Positions 15,405 through 23,326 of a stretch of 26,396 nucleotides of DNA are shown one piece after another; position 1 is the stretch's first letter; each line of letters begins with the position of its first letter. Source of the stretch: MADRE2 sp964397015 (lineage in GTDB: Bacteria; Desulfobacterota; Desulfobacteria; Desulfobacterales; Desulfobacteraceae). The DNA lies in the NCBI GenBank assembly GCA_964397015.1, contig CAYNHL010000041.1:1-26396 (forward strand), in the 5' to 3' direction. Both the position numbers and the translations under genes were made by a program. The notes below the pieces were generated by a model. That model was given only the letters and a program-made list of their open reading frames with translations. It did not search any database and was not told the origin of the DNA.

Positions 15405-16573
15405 GTATCCTCCTTTGCAAGGTTAGTTAGAGCAGCCTTTTTAACAAGGTTAGGCCCGAATTTTCGGCAGATACTGTCAATGGCCATGTCGACATTTTCC
15501 CATTTTTGATTCAGTTCGTTTTTACTGCTGAACATTTCCATCTGGACCGGCATGGAATTGTCCCTGATAGACGATACTCCCACACCGATAAGCCTTATTT
15601 TCTGCTGTATCCGGCAGGCTTTGAAAAGGCTGAATGCAGACTTGAAAATGGCCAGGGACGAACAGACCGGGCTGTCCGGGGTCAGGCTCCTGGTGATCTG
15701 TTTGAAATCAGAAAATTTGAGTTTGATGACAATGGTTTGTGCCACTTTGTTCTGCTGCCTGAGAATGGCGCCTACCTGGTGGGAAAGGGACAGCAGGGTC
15801 AGTCTGATGAATTCAAGATCACAGGTATCGTGGGACAGAGTGATTTCTTTTGAAATGGATTTTCGATGATGGCTTGTTTCCACAACACAAGGATCGATTC
15901 CGTTGGCAAGTTCCATAAGTCTTTGCCCGAATTTTCCGAATTTTATGTTCAAAATTTTCGGGTCATACCGCCTTATATCTCCGAGTTTCCTGATCTGCAT
16001 GGTTTGCAGCCGGCCAAGCGTAGTACCGCCGACCCCGGGTATTTTGCAGATGTCCAGGTTGCGGGCGAAATCGAGGGCTTTTTCCCGGGGCACAATCGTT
16101 ATGCCGTCCGGCTTGTTCATGTCGGATGCTATCTTTGCCAGGAACTTAAGTGGTGCAATCCCTATGGAGCAGGTCAGGCCCAGCTGGCTTTTTATCTTTT
16201 CTTTCAAGGTTTGCGCTAGAGTTGAATGGTTACCGAAAAGCCTTGTCGTCCCGCTGATATCCATGTAGGCCTCATCGATGGAAACCTGTTCGACCAACGG
16301 GGAAAATTTGTACAGGATTGCCATGACCCCGGCTGAAACCTGGCTGTACCTTTTATGCCGGACCGGAACGACTACCAGGCTGCTGCATTTCCTGCGGGCC
16401 TGGAAAACCGGCATGGCTGAATGAATGCCGAACGGACGCGCCTCGTAACTGGCCGTGCAGACCACGCTGCGGTCTGACTGACCCCCGACAACTACAGGCC
16501 TTCCCCGCAGCTCTGGATTGTCCAGCTGTTCAATGGCGGCAAAAAAAGCATCCATGTCAAGATGCAGAATCAT
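15401..16573 (-). CDS. dinB: DNA polymerase IV (Y-family, error-prone)
   Basis: A 390-residue Y-family polymerase. Catalytic acids are D6 (L-D-M-D) and D100-E101 (S-I-D-E-A-Y); the steric-gate aromatic is F11. The fingers motif with S-Y-E-A-R and G-I-H-S-A-M-P, the helix-hairpin-helix C-K-I-P-G-V-G and a little-finger domain (about 240-345) are all present. A beta-clamp-binding pentapeptide Q344-M-E-M-F348 sits before a C-terminal tail, as in many bacterial DinB proteins. It carries out translesion synthesis. Both ends overlap neighbours by ATGA (pilZ upstream, acyP downstream), so its translation is tied to a motility operon. No LexA-like site was noticed directly upstream. Confidence 0.96.
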   Translation of the reverse strand: MILHLDMDAFFAAIEQLDNPELRGRPVVVGGQSDRSVVCTASYEARPFGIHSAMPVFQARRKCSSLVVVPVRHKRYSQVSAGVMAILYKFSPLVEQVSIDEAYMDISGTTRLFGNHSTLAQTLKEKIKSQLGLTCSIGIAPLKFLAKIASDMNKPDGITIVPREKALDFARNLDICKIPGVGGTTLGRLQTMQIRKLGDIRRYDPKILNIKFGKFGQRLMELANGIDPCVVETSHHRKSISKEITLSHDTCDLEFIRLTLLSLSHQVGAILRQQNKVAQTIVIKLKFSDFKQITRSLTPDSPVCSSLAIFKSAFSLFKACRIQQKIRLIGVGVSSIRDNSMPVQMEMFSSKNELNQKWENVDMAIDSICRKFGPNLVKKAALTNLAKEDT

Positions 16574-16965
16574 GATTTTTTCCCGGCCCTCAAATCTTTT
16601 TTCTGCATTTCAAGCAGGTATTTGTGGATAATTTCCTCTTGTTCAGGCGAATTATTTTCAAAAATACAGTGACATACCCCCTGTTTGTCTATGGTCAGGA
16701 TCCTTACCCGGGGCCTGATCCCGGGATCACCGTTGAAATTTGGAATTTCAAGGTTGAGCTCCACGGTGTCCGTGTCTGATTCAGAAAACTGATAGTTTTC
16801 AAATGCAAGGCCGCTGGCGCTGATGTTGATCAGGGGAAGTTGCCGTCCCTTGAATACAATGACCGGTGCATCAGGGCGCTTGAATGTATAGCGAAACGCT
16901 TCCCGGCTGTTGGAAGGTTCTGCAATTACAGGTGTTTCAGAAGCTTTCTTTTTTTTCCAGAACAA
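16570..16965 (-). CDS. PilZ-domain protein (probable cyclic-di-GMP receptor)
   Basis: A 131-residue cytoplasmic protein with a single PilZ domain. The two binding motifs are present: R21-E-A-F-R25 (RxxxR) and N47-I-S-A-S-G52 (the D/N-x-S-x-x-G motif). No ATG is available. TTG 16965 is preferred over TTG 16971 because AGGAGG (16978-16973) then sits seven bases upstream, not one. The start lies inside the end of motB, an overlap of about 29 bases, and the stop overlaps dinB. Position next to the stator genes suggests a YcgR-like brake on the motor, an inference from location and domain only. Confidence 0.85.
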   Translation of the reverse strand: MFWKKKKASETPVIAEPSNSREAFRYTFKRPDAPVIVFKGRQLPLINISASGLAFENYQFSESDTDTVELNLEIPNFNGDPGIRPRVRILTIDKQGVCHCIFENNSPEQEEIIHKYLLEMQKKDLRAGKKS

Positions 16966-17668
16966 ATTCAACCCTCCTGTTCACCGCCCTGTTTTCATCT
17001 GACGTGTTAGGTACCAGAGGCATGCTGTCACCATATCCCGTGGCGGTCAGGCGATGGGGATCCACTCCTTTTTGGATCAGGTGCTGCAGCACCGTTGTTG
17101 CACGGATGGCCGACAATTCCCAGTTGGAAGGAAAACGCGTTGTCGCAATGGGGATATCATCGGTATGTCCCTTGATATTGATCGCGTATTCAGGATAGTC
17201 CTTTAAGATCTGCACTATTTGATCTATGACGGGTAAGGCTGATGGGTTCAAAACAGCGTTCCCGGACTGGAACATGATCTGGCCTTTTACAGTGACAATA
17301 ATTTTATTGTCCAGAATCCGGGTGCTGATATTTTCGGACTGGCTGCTTTTTCTGGCAATCGCTTTTATATCCTTTTCAAGAGCTTCACGCCTTGAACGCA
17401 GTCCGGTAATGTCTTCGATCGTGATCTGGGTATCCAGTGATTCCGGAACTTCCATGAGCTCCATCAAACCGGTCAGATCAGCGTCCTGATCAGTTTTCAC
17501 CTTTATGGATTCAATGGCGGATTTATAACGGTTGGTTTCAAAATAGGCCAGAGTGTACAGCATGATAAAAAAGACCAGCAGTAATGTCATCATGTCCGCG
17601 TAAGTTATCAGCCATACGGAATCGTCCTGGGGTGACATAATGTCAAAACTGTCGGTTGCTTCTTTCAT
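16937..17668 (-). CDS. motB: Flagellar motor stator protein MotB
   Basis: A 243-residue inner-membrane protein. A single N-terminal helix (about 18-38) contains the ion-carrying aspartate D25 in T-Y-A-D-M-M-T. A plug/linker with coiled coil follows (about 45-110), then a C-terminal OmpA-like peptidoglycan-binding domain (about 120-240) with G-H-T-D-D, R-A-x-x-V and N-R-R-V-E-F. It anchors the stator to the cell wall. It begins six bases after motA and its 3' end contains the start of the PilZ gene. Nothing is missing. Confidence 0.95.
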   Translation of the reverse strand: MKEATDSFDIMSPQDDSVWLITYADMMTLLLVFFIMLYTLAYFETNRYKSAIESIKVKTDQDADLTGLMELMEVPESLDTQITIEDITGLRSRREALEKDIKAIARKSSQSENISTRILDNKIIVTVKGQIMFQSGNAVLNPSALPVIDQIVQILKDYPEYAINIKGHTDDIPIATTRFPSNWELSAIRATTVLQHLIQKGVDPHRLTATGYGDSMPLVPNTSDENRAVNRRVEFVLEKKESF

Positions 17669-17674
17669 GATGCA

Positions 17675-18445
17675 TTACTTTAAGTTCATGTTTTTCATGG
17701 GCTTTCTCAGCCTGGACGAGATAAAGCTCGATAATTTTTCATAAATGATCAGAGGATTGTTGTTGTTGATGATGGAGATAGCTCCTTCCATCATGATTTC
17801 GAGCTTCATGGTTTCAGTGATGGTCCTGAATTTGAGTTTGCCGGCAATGGGCAGAAAAAACAATGTGGAAAGCAGTGATCCGTAAAATGTCGTCAAAAGG
17901 GCGGTAGCCATTGCCGGACCAATATTGGAGGGGTCCTGGAGCCTTGAAAGCATCTGGACCAGCCCTATCAGGGTGCCGAGCATGCCGAAGGCCGGGGCGA
18001 ATATTCCCATTTTACGGAATACGTCCTGCACAATGAAATGACGCATCTGCAGGGACTGAATTTCCGTTTTCAGCGCAGCGCGTATCACGTCTTCCGAAGA
18101 ACCGTCTGCAATGAGACCGCATGCTTTTTTTAAAAACAACGATGTGGTCTTTATGTTGGCCAGTTCCAAAAGACCCTGCTTTCTGCTGATCTGGCTGAGT
18201 TTTATCATTGTGGCCACCGCATCGTTTGGGTCTTCCTTTTTCTGGGAAAAAACAAAATAGGCAGCCTTGAAAGCAGCGATTACGTCCTTGAACTGAAAGG
18301 TCAAAAGCGTGGTGGCTATTGTTCCGCCGATAACAATCATCAATCCGGGAATATTGATGAAATTATGCAGGTCACCGCCCAGGAAAATTGCTGTGACAAT
18401 AAGGCTGAGTCCGGAGACAATGCCGATCAGGGAGGCCATGTCCAT
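17675..18445 (-). CDS. motA: Flagellar motor stator protein MotA (PomA-like)
   Basis: A 256-residue protein with four membrane helices: about 5-23, 32-50, 145-165 and 175-200. The pair of prolines around F-A-P-A-F-G-M-L-G-T and the charged cytoplasmic loop (about 65-140) are as in the MotA/PomA family. The N-terminus M-D-M-A-S-L-I-G resembles the sodium-type PomA more than E. coli MotA, so Na+ coupling is possible but unproven. ATG 18445 was chosen over TTG 18466 because AAGGA sits nine bases before it and the family begins at M-D. It is the first gene of the five-gene minus-strand operon. Confidence 0.94.
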   Translation of the reverse strand: MDMASLIGIVSGLSLIVTAIFLGGDLHNFINIPGLMIVIGGTIATTLLTFQFKDVIAAFKAAYFVFSQKKEDPNDAVATMIKLSQISRKQGLLELANIKTTSLFLKKACGLIADGSSEDVIRAALKTEIQSLQMRHFIVQDVFRKMGIFAPAFGMLGTLIGLVQMLSRLQDPSNIGPAMATALLTTFYGSLLSTLFFLPIAGKLKFRTITETMKLEIMMEGAISIINNNNPLIIYEKLSSFISSRLRKPMKNMNLK

Positions 18446-18511
18446 AAATATCAATCCTTGATTCAAGCAGGAATTATAATTGTTTCCAGTGCCTGTACAT
18501 TCTTTACCGGT

Positions 18512-18540
18512 ATGCTATATGATTCTGAATTTCGGGTCAA
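18512..18540 (-). promoter_or_regulatory. Candidate promoter for the motA operon
   Basis: On the minus strand TTGACC (18540-18535), a 17-base spacer and TAGCAT (18517-18512). It looks sigma70-like; I see no clear sigma28 (TAAA-N15-GCCGATAA) site in this gap, which would be the usual flagellar class 3 form. Confidence 0.4.
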
Positions 18541-18558
18541 TAGCCATGAAAAGAAAGA

Positions 18559-18588
18559 TTGATATCATTTGCCGCTATCTGGTATGAT
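18559..18588 (+). promoter_or_regulatory. Candidate promoter for the peptide-binding lipoprotein gene
   Basis: TTGATA (18559-18564), an 18-base spacer and TATGAT (18583-18588), both one base from consensus. The predicted start is near 18595, giving a leader of about 33 bases. Confidence 0.5.
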
Positions 18589-18627
18589 CTGCTTGTATTT
18601 TAACCAGCAATCGTTTGGAGCATCACA

Positions 18628-20526
18628 ATGATTAAAAATTATTCCGGGTACCGGATTGCGGCAGGCTGTCTTCTTGCCATGGTAATGGCATTTTACGGAT
18701 GCGGCAGCCAGGAATCGGAAACCAGAAAAAAAGAGACAGCCACCAGTGCCGTCCCTGAACAAACCGTGAAAAAAAACCGGCAGTACGATCCAATGCCTGA
18801 GGATATCGAGTGGCAAACCAACCTGTCGGACCCGGTATATTCATCTTCCAATGCTGTCAAGGGCGGAATTTTCAATGAAACCCTGATGAGTTTTCCCATG
18901 ACCTTCAGGCTGGTGGGGCCGGACTCCAATGGATCCTTTGCCGGCGCCCTGCGAGCCAACCAGTTCTCCTTGATAGGGCTGCACCCCAACACGGACAATA
19001 TCATTCCGGAACTGGCCACTCACTGGGCCTATGCCGGGGACAAGAAAACCATGTATTTCAAACTGGACCCGGAGGCCCGCTGGTCCGACGGACATCCGGT
19101 GACCGCCTGGGACTATGCCTATACCCTGGTATTCATGCGGTCGGAACATATCCTGGCCCCTTTTTACAATGACTACTATACCCGTGAAATTGACACGGTC
19201 ATGGTATACGATGATCATACCATCGGGATCAGGGCCACCCGGGCTGTTCCTGAACTATACCTTCACCTGTCCATAAGCCCTGTGCCGGAACACTTTTTCG
19301 ATCCTCTGGGTCCTGAGTTTGTCCAGGAATACAACTGGGCGATTACCCCGAATACAGGCCCTTACCAGATTGTCGACTATAAAAAGGGCAAGTATATAAA
19401 ATTCAAACTCAAGAAAGAGTGGTGGGCCAGGGAGCGGCGCTATTTCAAAAACCGGTTCAATGTAGACCAGGTAGTCTTTGATGTAGTCCGGGATTTCAAT
19501 ATGTCCTGGGAGTATTTCAAAAAAGGTAAAATCGATGTTTTCCCGTTGACGTTTCCTGAATACTGGCATGACAGGACCAACATCGACATTTTCAACAAAG
19601 GATATGTTCATAAAATCTGGTTTTTCAATGACAACCCTCAATCGGCACTGGGCATGTGGCTTAACTGTGACAAGAGTGTTTTTCAAGACAGGCGGCTGCG
19701 GCTGGCTTTTTCCCATGCAATGAACGTGGAAAAAGTCATTGAAACCGTTCTGCGCAATGACTACATGCGCCTTCCACAGGCATTTTACGGATACGGGCCA
19801 TATACCGACCGGTCGATAAAACCCAGGCAGTTCAATATTGAAAAGGTTGAATCCCTGATGTCCGAAGCCGGCTGGCAAAGGGGCAGGGACGGGATCTGGG
19901 AAAAAGAAAACTTAAGGTTCTCTGTTGAAGTCACCTACGGGTTTGACGGGCATACACCAAGGCTCGTTGTCCTCAAGGAAGAGGCCTTGAAGGCTGGAAT
20001 CGAACTGCGCCTCCAGAAACTGGATACAACGGCTTCTTTCAAAAAATTTCTTGAAAAAAACCATGATGTAGCCTGGATGGGATGGTCTACCAGCCTGAGG
20101 CCTTCCTACTGGCAGGGATGGCATTCGGACAATGCCCACAAAAGCCAGACCAACAATATCACCAATACCGACAACAGTGAACTCGACGTTCTCATCGACC
20201 GCTACCGGGAAAGCCTTGAAATCCAGGAGCGCATCGATCTGTCAAAAGAAATCCAGGGTATTATTCACGATACAGCAGCGTTTGTACCGACTTTCATGGT
20301 GCCCTATGTCCGCCAAGGTTACTGGCGCTGGCTAAAGCTTCCTGAATTTTACGGCACCCGGCGGTCAGAGGGTTTGTTTTCTCTTTTTGATGCCACTACA
20401 GGCGGTTTGTTCTGGATGGATTCAGGACTTAAAAAAGAGACCCTCGATGCCATGGGGACAGGCCGGGTGTTTGAGCCGGTCGAAATTGTGGATGAGACCT
20501 ATAAGCCAGCGGTGCCGGAATCATGA
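18628..20526 (+). CDS. Oligopeptide-type ABC transporter substrate-binding lipoprotein (SBP_bac_5)
   Basis: A 632-residue exported protein of the large peptide/nickel-binding family. The N-terminus is a lipoprotein-type signal: hydrophobic residues 10-23 then C25 (F-Y-G-C, slightly off the usual lipobox). The mature part has the family landmarks: I-I-P-E-L-A-T-H-W near 130, W-S-D-G-H-P-V-T-A-W-D about 157, and R-L-R-L-A-F-S-H-A near 360. Sequence such as R-L-V-G-P-D-S-N suggests a YejA-like subgroup, but I am not certain. GGAG lies seven bases before the ATG. Its stop overlaps the ATPase gene by ATGA. No permease gene lies between or after them. Confidence 0.85.
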   Translation: MIKNYSGYRIAAGCLLAMVMAFYGCGSQESETRKKETATSAVPEQTVKKNRQYDPMPEDIEWQTNLSDPVYSSSNAVKGGIFNETLMSFPMTFRLVGPDSNGSFAGALRANQFSLIGLHPNTDNIIPELATHWAYAGDKKTMYFKLDPEARWSDGHPVTAWDYAYTLVFMRSEHILAPFYNDYYTREIDTVMVYDDHTIGIRATRAVPELYLHLSISPVPEHFFDPLGPEFVQEYNWAITPNTGPYQIVDYKKGKYIKFKLKKEWWARERRYFKNRFNVDQVVFDVVRDFNMSWEYFKKGKIDVFPLTFPEYWHDRTNIDIFNKGYVHKIWFFNDNPQSALGMWLNCDKSVFQDRRLRLAFSHAMNVEKVIETVLRNDYMRLPQAFYGYGPYTDRSIKPRQFNIEKVESLMSEAGWQRGRDGIWEKENLRFSVEVTYGFDGHTPRLVVLKEEALKAGIELRLQKLDTTASFKKFLEKNHDVAWMGWSTSLRPSYWQGWHSDNAHKSQTNNITNTDNSELDVLIDRYRESLEIQERIDLSKEIQGIIHDTAAFVPTFMVPYVRQGYWRWLKLPEFYGTRRSEGLFSLFDATTGGLFWMDSGLKKETLDAMGTGRVFEPVEIVDETYKPAVPES

Positions 20527-21512
20527 CAGACAGCGTGCTTACCGTAGAAGACCTGGCGGTTTCGTTTGATACAGCTGCAGGAAGCATCCTGGCGGTTGAA
20601 GGAGTCGGATTCGATCTGAACAAAGGGGAAACCCTTGGTATTGTCGGTGAATCCGGCTGTGGAAAAAGTGTGACCGCCTTGAGCCTCATGCGGCTTCTGC
20701 CACGCCCCTCTGCAACCATTGAAGCCGGCAGGGCAGTTTTCCAGGGCAGGGATATTTTCACCATGACCCCGGATGAATTGTCGGATCTGCGGGGGAAAAA
20801 AATATCAATGATTTTCCAGGAGCCCATGACCGCTTTGAATCCTGTTCATCCCATCGGCAGGCAGATCAGGGAAGTGTTCGACCTGCACTTTCCCGGTACG
20901 ACCGGCAGCCAGAAACATGACAGGGCCGTTGAGATGCTCGAAAAAGTAGGTATTGCGGATGCCGGACAGATTATGTCCAAGTACCCCCATCACCTGTCCG
21001 GAGGCATGAGGCAGCGGGTAATGATCGCCATTGCCCTGGCTGCGGAACCTGATATTCTCATTGCGGATGAACCTACTACAGCACTTGATATGACAGTACA
21101 GGCCCAGATCCTGGAGTTGATACAGACCCTGCAGGGCCAGATCGGCATGTCAGTGATCCTGATAACTCACGATCTCGGAGTCATTGCCCAGAACTGCGAC
21201 CGCGCACTGGTAATGTATGCCGGCCGGGTGGCGGAACAGGCACTGATAGATGAGCTGTTCGCAAAACCGTCCCACCCTTATACAAGGGGATTGCTGTCCT
21301 CCATACCGTCACGGGCGAAAGAGCCCAGGGTGATGCTGCCCACCATAGACGGACAGGTGCCTTCACTGCACGACATGCCAAAAGGATGCAGGTTTTCAAC
21401 CCGCTGCTCAATTGTACAGCCAGTCTGTCTGACAACCGTACCCTCCATGGCTGTCATCAGTCACACCCACGGGTCTGCATGCCATTTTGCCTTGTCGCTG
21501 CCCCGGCAGTGA
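20523..21512 (+). CDS. Oligopeptide/dipeptide ABC transporter ATP-binding protein (OppD/DppD-like)
   Basis: A 329-residue ABC ATPase. Walker A is G42-E-S-G-C-G-K-S, the signature L-S-G-G-M-R-Q-R is near 158, Walker B I-A-D-E-P-T-T-A-L-D near 182, and the switch His is in I-T-H-D-L-G. The C-terminal oligopeptide-transporter extension is present, with Cys residues in C-R-F-S-T-R-C and P-V-C that in OppD-type proteins bind an Fe-S cluster. It is coupled to the upstream binding protein gene by ATGA. An OppF partner and both permeases are absent here, so the complex must be completed from elsewhere or has decayed. Confidence 0.92.
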   Translation: MTDSVLTVEDLAVSFDTAAGSILAVEGVGFDLNKGETLGIVGESGCGKSVTALSLMRLLPRPSATIEAGRAVFQGRDIFTMTPDELSDLRGKKISMIFQEPMTALNPVHPIGRQIREVFDLHFPGTTGSQKHDRAVEMLEKVGIADAGQIMSKYPHHLSGGMRQRVMIAIALAAEPDILIADEPTTALDMTVQAQILELIQTLQGQIGMSVILITHDLGVIAQNCDRALVMYAGRVAEQALIDELFAKPSHPYTRGLLSSIPSRAKEPRVMLPTIDGQVPSLHDMPKGCRFSTRCSIVQPVCLTTVPSMAVISHTHGSACHFALSLPRQ

Positions 21513-21574
21513 ACAACCGGCGCCCTTCAATTCTTTTTTTTAGTAGAAACTGATTTTTTTAGTCAAATTTGCTC

Positions 21575-21602
21575 TTGCTTTTTCATTAAAAATTTATATG
21601 AT
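21575..21602 (+). promoter_or_regulatory. Candidate promoter for the cold-shock gene
   Basis: TTGCTT (21575-21580), a 16-base spacer and TATGAT (21597-21602). It would give a leader of about 118 bases before the ATG at 21728, long as is usual for cold-shock protein mRNAs. Confidence 0.5.
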
Positions 21603-21612
21603 AGAAACCATG

Positions 21613-21634
21613 CTGCTTAAGGCGGCACAAGCAG
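21613..21634 (+). other. Hairpin in the leader of the cold-shock mRNA
   Basis: CTGCTT (21613-21618) and AAGCAG (21629-21634) pair with a ten-base loop, immediately after the predicted transcription start. Folding leaders are typical of cspA-type genes, but this stem is only six pairs and I match it to no known motif. Confidence 0.35.
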
Positions 21635-21727
21635 TTTCGTTCTAAAGGTACGTCCCATTTGTGCAGTGGCAAGACCTGAGGTTTGAAACTAGAATAAGGC
21701 AACAATATTTACAAGGAGAAAGTCACT

Positions 21728-21928
21728 ATGGCAGATGGGATTGTAAAATGGTTCAACGATGCGAAAGGGTATGGATTTATTGAACAGGAAGACGGACCCG
21801 ATGTTTTTGTACATTATTCAGGAATCAGCGCCAGCGGATTCAAATCGCTGAATGAAGGAGACAAGGTTTCCTTTGATATTGAAGACGGGCAGAAGGGCCC
21901 GGCCGCCGTTAACGTCCAGGTCCTTTAA
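21728..21928 (+). CDS. Cold-shock domain protein (CspA family)
   Basis: A 66-residue single cold-shock domain. RNP1 is K-G-Y-G-F-I (14-19) and RNP2 is V-F-V-H-Y (26-30), with Tyr in place of the usual Phe after His. It binds single-stranded RNA/DNA and acts as an RNA chaperone. AAGGAG lies nine bases before the ATG. It has its own promoter and leader and is followed by a strong hairpin at 21939-21980. Whether it is cold-induced or constitutive cannot be read from the sequence. Confidence 0.95.
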   Translation: MADGIVKWFNDAKGYGFIEQEDGPDVFVHYSGISASGFKSLNEGDKVSFDIEDGQKGPAAVNVQVL

Positions 21929-21938
21929 TCTCCATGAA

Positions 21939-21980
21939 AATCCGTGGAAACCTTTCAGATTCTTACGGTTTCCACGGATT
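21939..21980. terminator. Perfect 14-bp hairpin after the cold-shock gene
   Basis: Arms 21939-21952 and 21967-21980 are perfectly complementary with a 14-base loop, ten bases after the csp stop codon. In the csp direction no T-run follows; in the opposite direction the stem is followed by TTTTC. It likely ends or stabilises the csp mRNA and may act as a back-up terminator for the opposing gene. Confidence 0.65.
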
Positions 21981-21992
21981 CCGGGTTAAAAC

Positions 21993-22017
21993 ACTCAACT
22001 GTCCAAGCTGGTTGAGT
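21993..22017 (-). terminator. Likely terminator of the DadA-like gene
   Basis: ACTCAAC (21993-21999) and GTTGAGT (22011-22017) form a seven-pair stem, extendable by G-T pairs, with an 11-base loop. On the minus strand it lies about 27 bases after the stop codon and is followed by GTTTTAA, a short T-run. A weak but plausible intrinsic terminator. Confidence 0.5.
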
Positions 22018-22044
22018 TAAACAGTATATGCTGCAGGGGTGATG

Positions 22045-23292
22045 TTAAAACCGCCTGGCGGAAAAAGCTGAAAGATCGATGTCAGGGGTTGAACCATTTA
22101 TCATGTCCGCAATGGCCCTTCCCGTTCCTGTCGCCATGGTAAGCCCGAGCATGCCGTGCCCGGTGGCTAAAAACAGGTTGTCATGACCGGGAGCCCGGTC
22201 TATGATTGGAAGATCATCATGGGTCATGGGGCGCAGGCCTGCCCATTTTTCAACCGTGGGTTCTTTTGACGATGATACCAGGTATTCTTTCACTCCCTGA
22301 ACAAGCCGGCCGAGCCTTTGGGGATTGAGCTCGAGTCCAAATCCTGAAAATTCCATGGTTCCTCCCAAACGGTACCCGCTTTGAAAGGGTGTGACCACCA
22401 TGTTTCGTTCGCTGAGTAAAACGGGTATGGACGGACAGGGATCAGGCCGCTTGAAAGTGATGCTGTATCCTTTTCCCGGTATGACAGGAATGCCTGTTTT
22501 CAGTCCTGCAATGGCCTGACCGCTCCAGGCCCCGGCGCTCAATACAAAGGCATCAGCTGAAAAGGCGCCCCTGGGGGTCAAAATCTGTTTTACCTGCCGC
22601 TGTTGTGTGACAACCTCGGTTGCACCGGCGTACTCCAGGAATCTCACGCCTTTTTTTGACAGGTGTTTTTTCCAGGATGCCATCAATACATCCGGTCTCA
22701 AATGCCAGTCATGTCCGTTGTGATATGCCCCTGCCAGATCTTCTTTCAGGCAGGGCTCGATATCGTGCAGCCGGTCTTTAGGGTAGAAGGTCCCTTTGAA
22801 ACCGAATTTTTCAAGCCATTCATCGGTTTTTTTATACTCCTCGAATTTTCGCTTGTCCCTGAAGGCTATCAGGATACCTTTTTTTTCCAGTTCGCAGAAA
22901 AGCGGTTCATTTGAGAACAGATCGTCAAATAATGACAACGAATATTTGAGCAGGGCGGTCTTGGCAACGGAAGCATTCTTCATATGAGAGGTACTGCAGT
23001 GACTAGCGAACTTAAAAAGCCACCCGATCATCGATGGATCAAGAGTTGGTTTGATATAAAGCGGCGATGTTTTCGTTATCATTCTGAACATTTCGCTGGT
23101 CACTGCACCCGGAGCACAAAGCGGAATGACACCGCTGTAGTGAAGCAGGCCGCAATTGCCATGAGAAGCTCCGGAACCGATTTCGTTTTTGTCAATGACC
23201 AGGATATCGGAATGAGACTGTGAAAGGTAGTGGGCACAGGCAAGGCCGATAACTCCGCCCCCTGCAATAATGATGCTTGCGTTTGATTTCAT
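22045..23292 (-). CDS. FAD-dependent D-amino-acid dehydrogenase/oxidase (DadA-like)
   Basis: A 415-residue DAO-family flavoprotein. The FAD-binding G11-G-G-V-I-G motif follows a short N-terminal strand, then V-I-D-K with the ribose-binding acid, a G-A-S-H-G-N-C-G segment like the flavin-contact loop of DadA, and a C-terminal G-L-R-P-M-T-x-D-x-L-P-I-I-D and A-T-G-H-G-M-L-G-L-T motif. Such enzymes oxidise D-amino acids or glycine-like amines and pass electrons to the quinone pool or oxygen. The exact substrate is open. ATG 23292 was preferred to TTG 23310 because AAGGA is ten bases before it. It follows rsmE after 34 bases, probably in one transcript. Confidence 0.85.
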   Translation of the reverse strand: MKSNASIIIAGGGVIGLACAHYLSQSHSDILVIDKNEIGSGASHGNCGLLHYSGVIPLCAPGAVTSEMFRMITKTSPLYIKPTLDPSMIGWLFKFASHCSTSHMKNASVAKTALLKYSLSLFDDLFSNEPLFCELEKKGILIAFRDKRKFEEYKKTDEWLEKFGFKGTFYPKDRLHDIEPCLKEDLAGAYHNGHDWHLRPDVLMASWKKHLSKKGVRFLEYAGATEVVTQQRQVKQILTPRGAFSADAFVLSAGAWSGQAIAGLKTGIPVIPGKGYSITFKRPDPCPSIPVLLSERNMVVTPFQSGYRLGGTMEFSGFGLELNPQRLGRLVQGVKEYLVSSSKEPTVEKWAGLRPMTHDDLPIIDRAPGHDNLFLATGHGMLGLTMATGTGRAIADMINGSTPDIDLSAFSARRF

Positions 23293-23326
23293 TGTATGAT
23301 TATCCTTCAAGTGAATTCAGGTGTAC

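Noticed and set aside
18446..18627. Sigma28 flagellar promoter for motA
   Set aside because: I searched this gap on the minus strand for TAAA-N15-GCCGATAA and found only a partial TAAA-type match; the sigma70-like site fits better.
19255..19878. Antisense open frame of 207 codons opposite the peptide-binding lipoprotein gene
   Set aside because: It mirrors a clear SBP_bac_5 coding region and its translation has no family features; a by-product of codon bias on the true strand.
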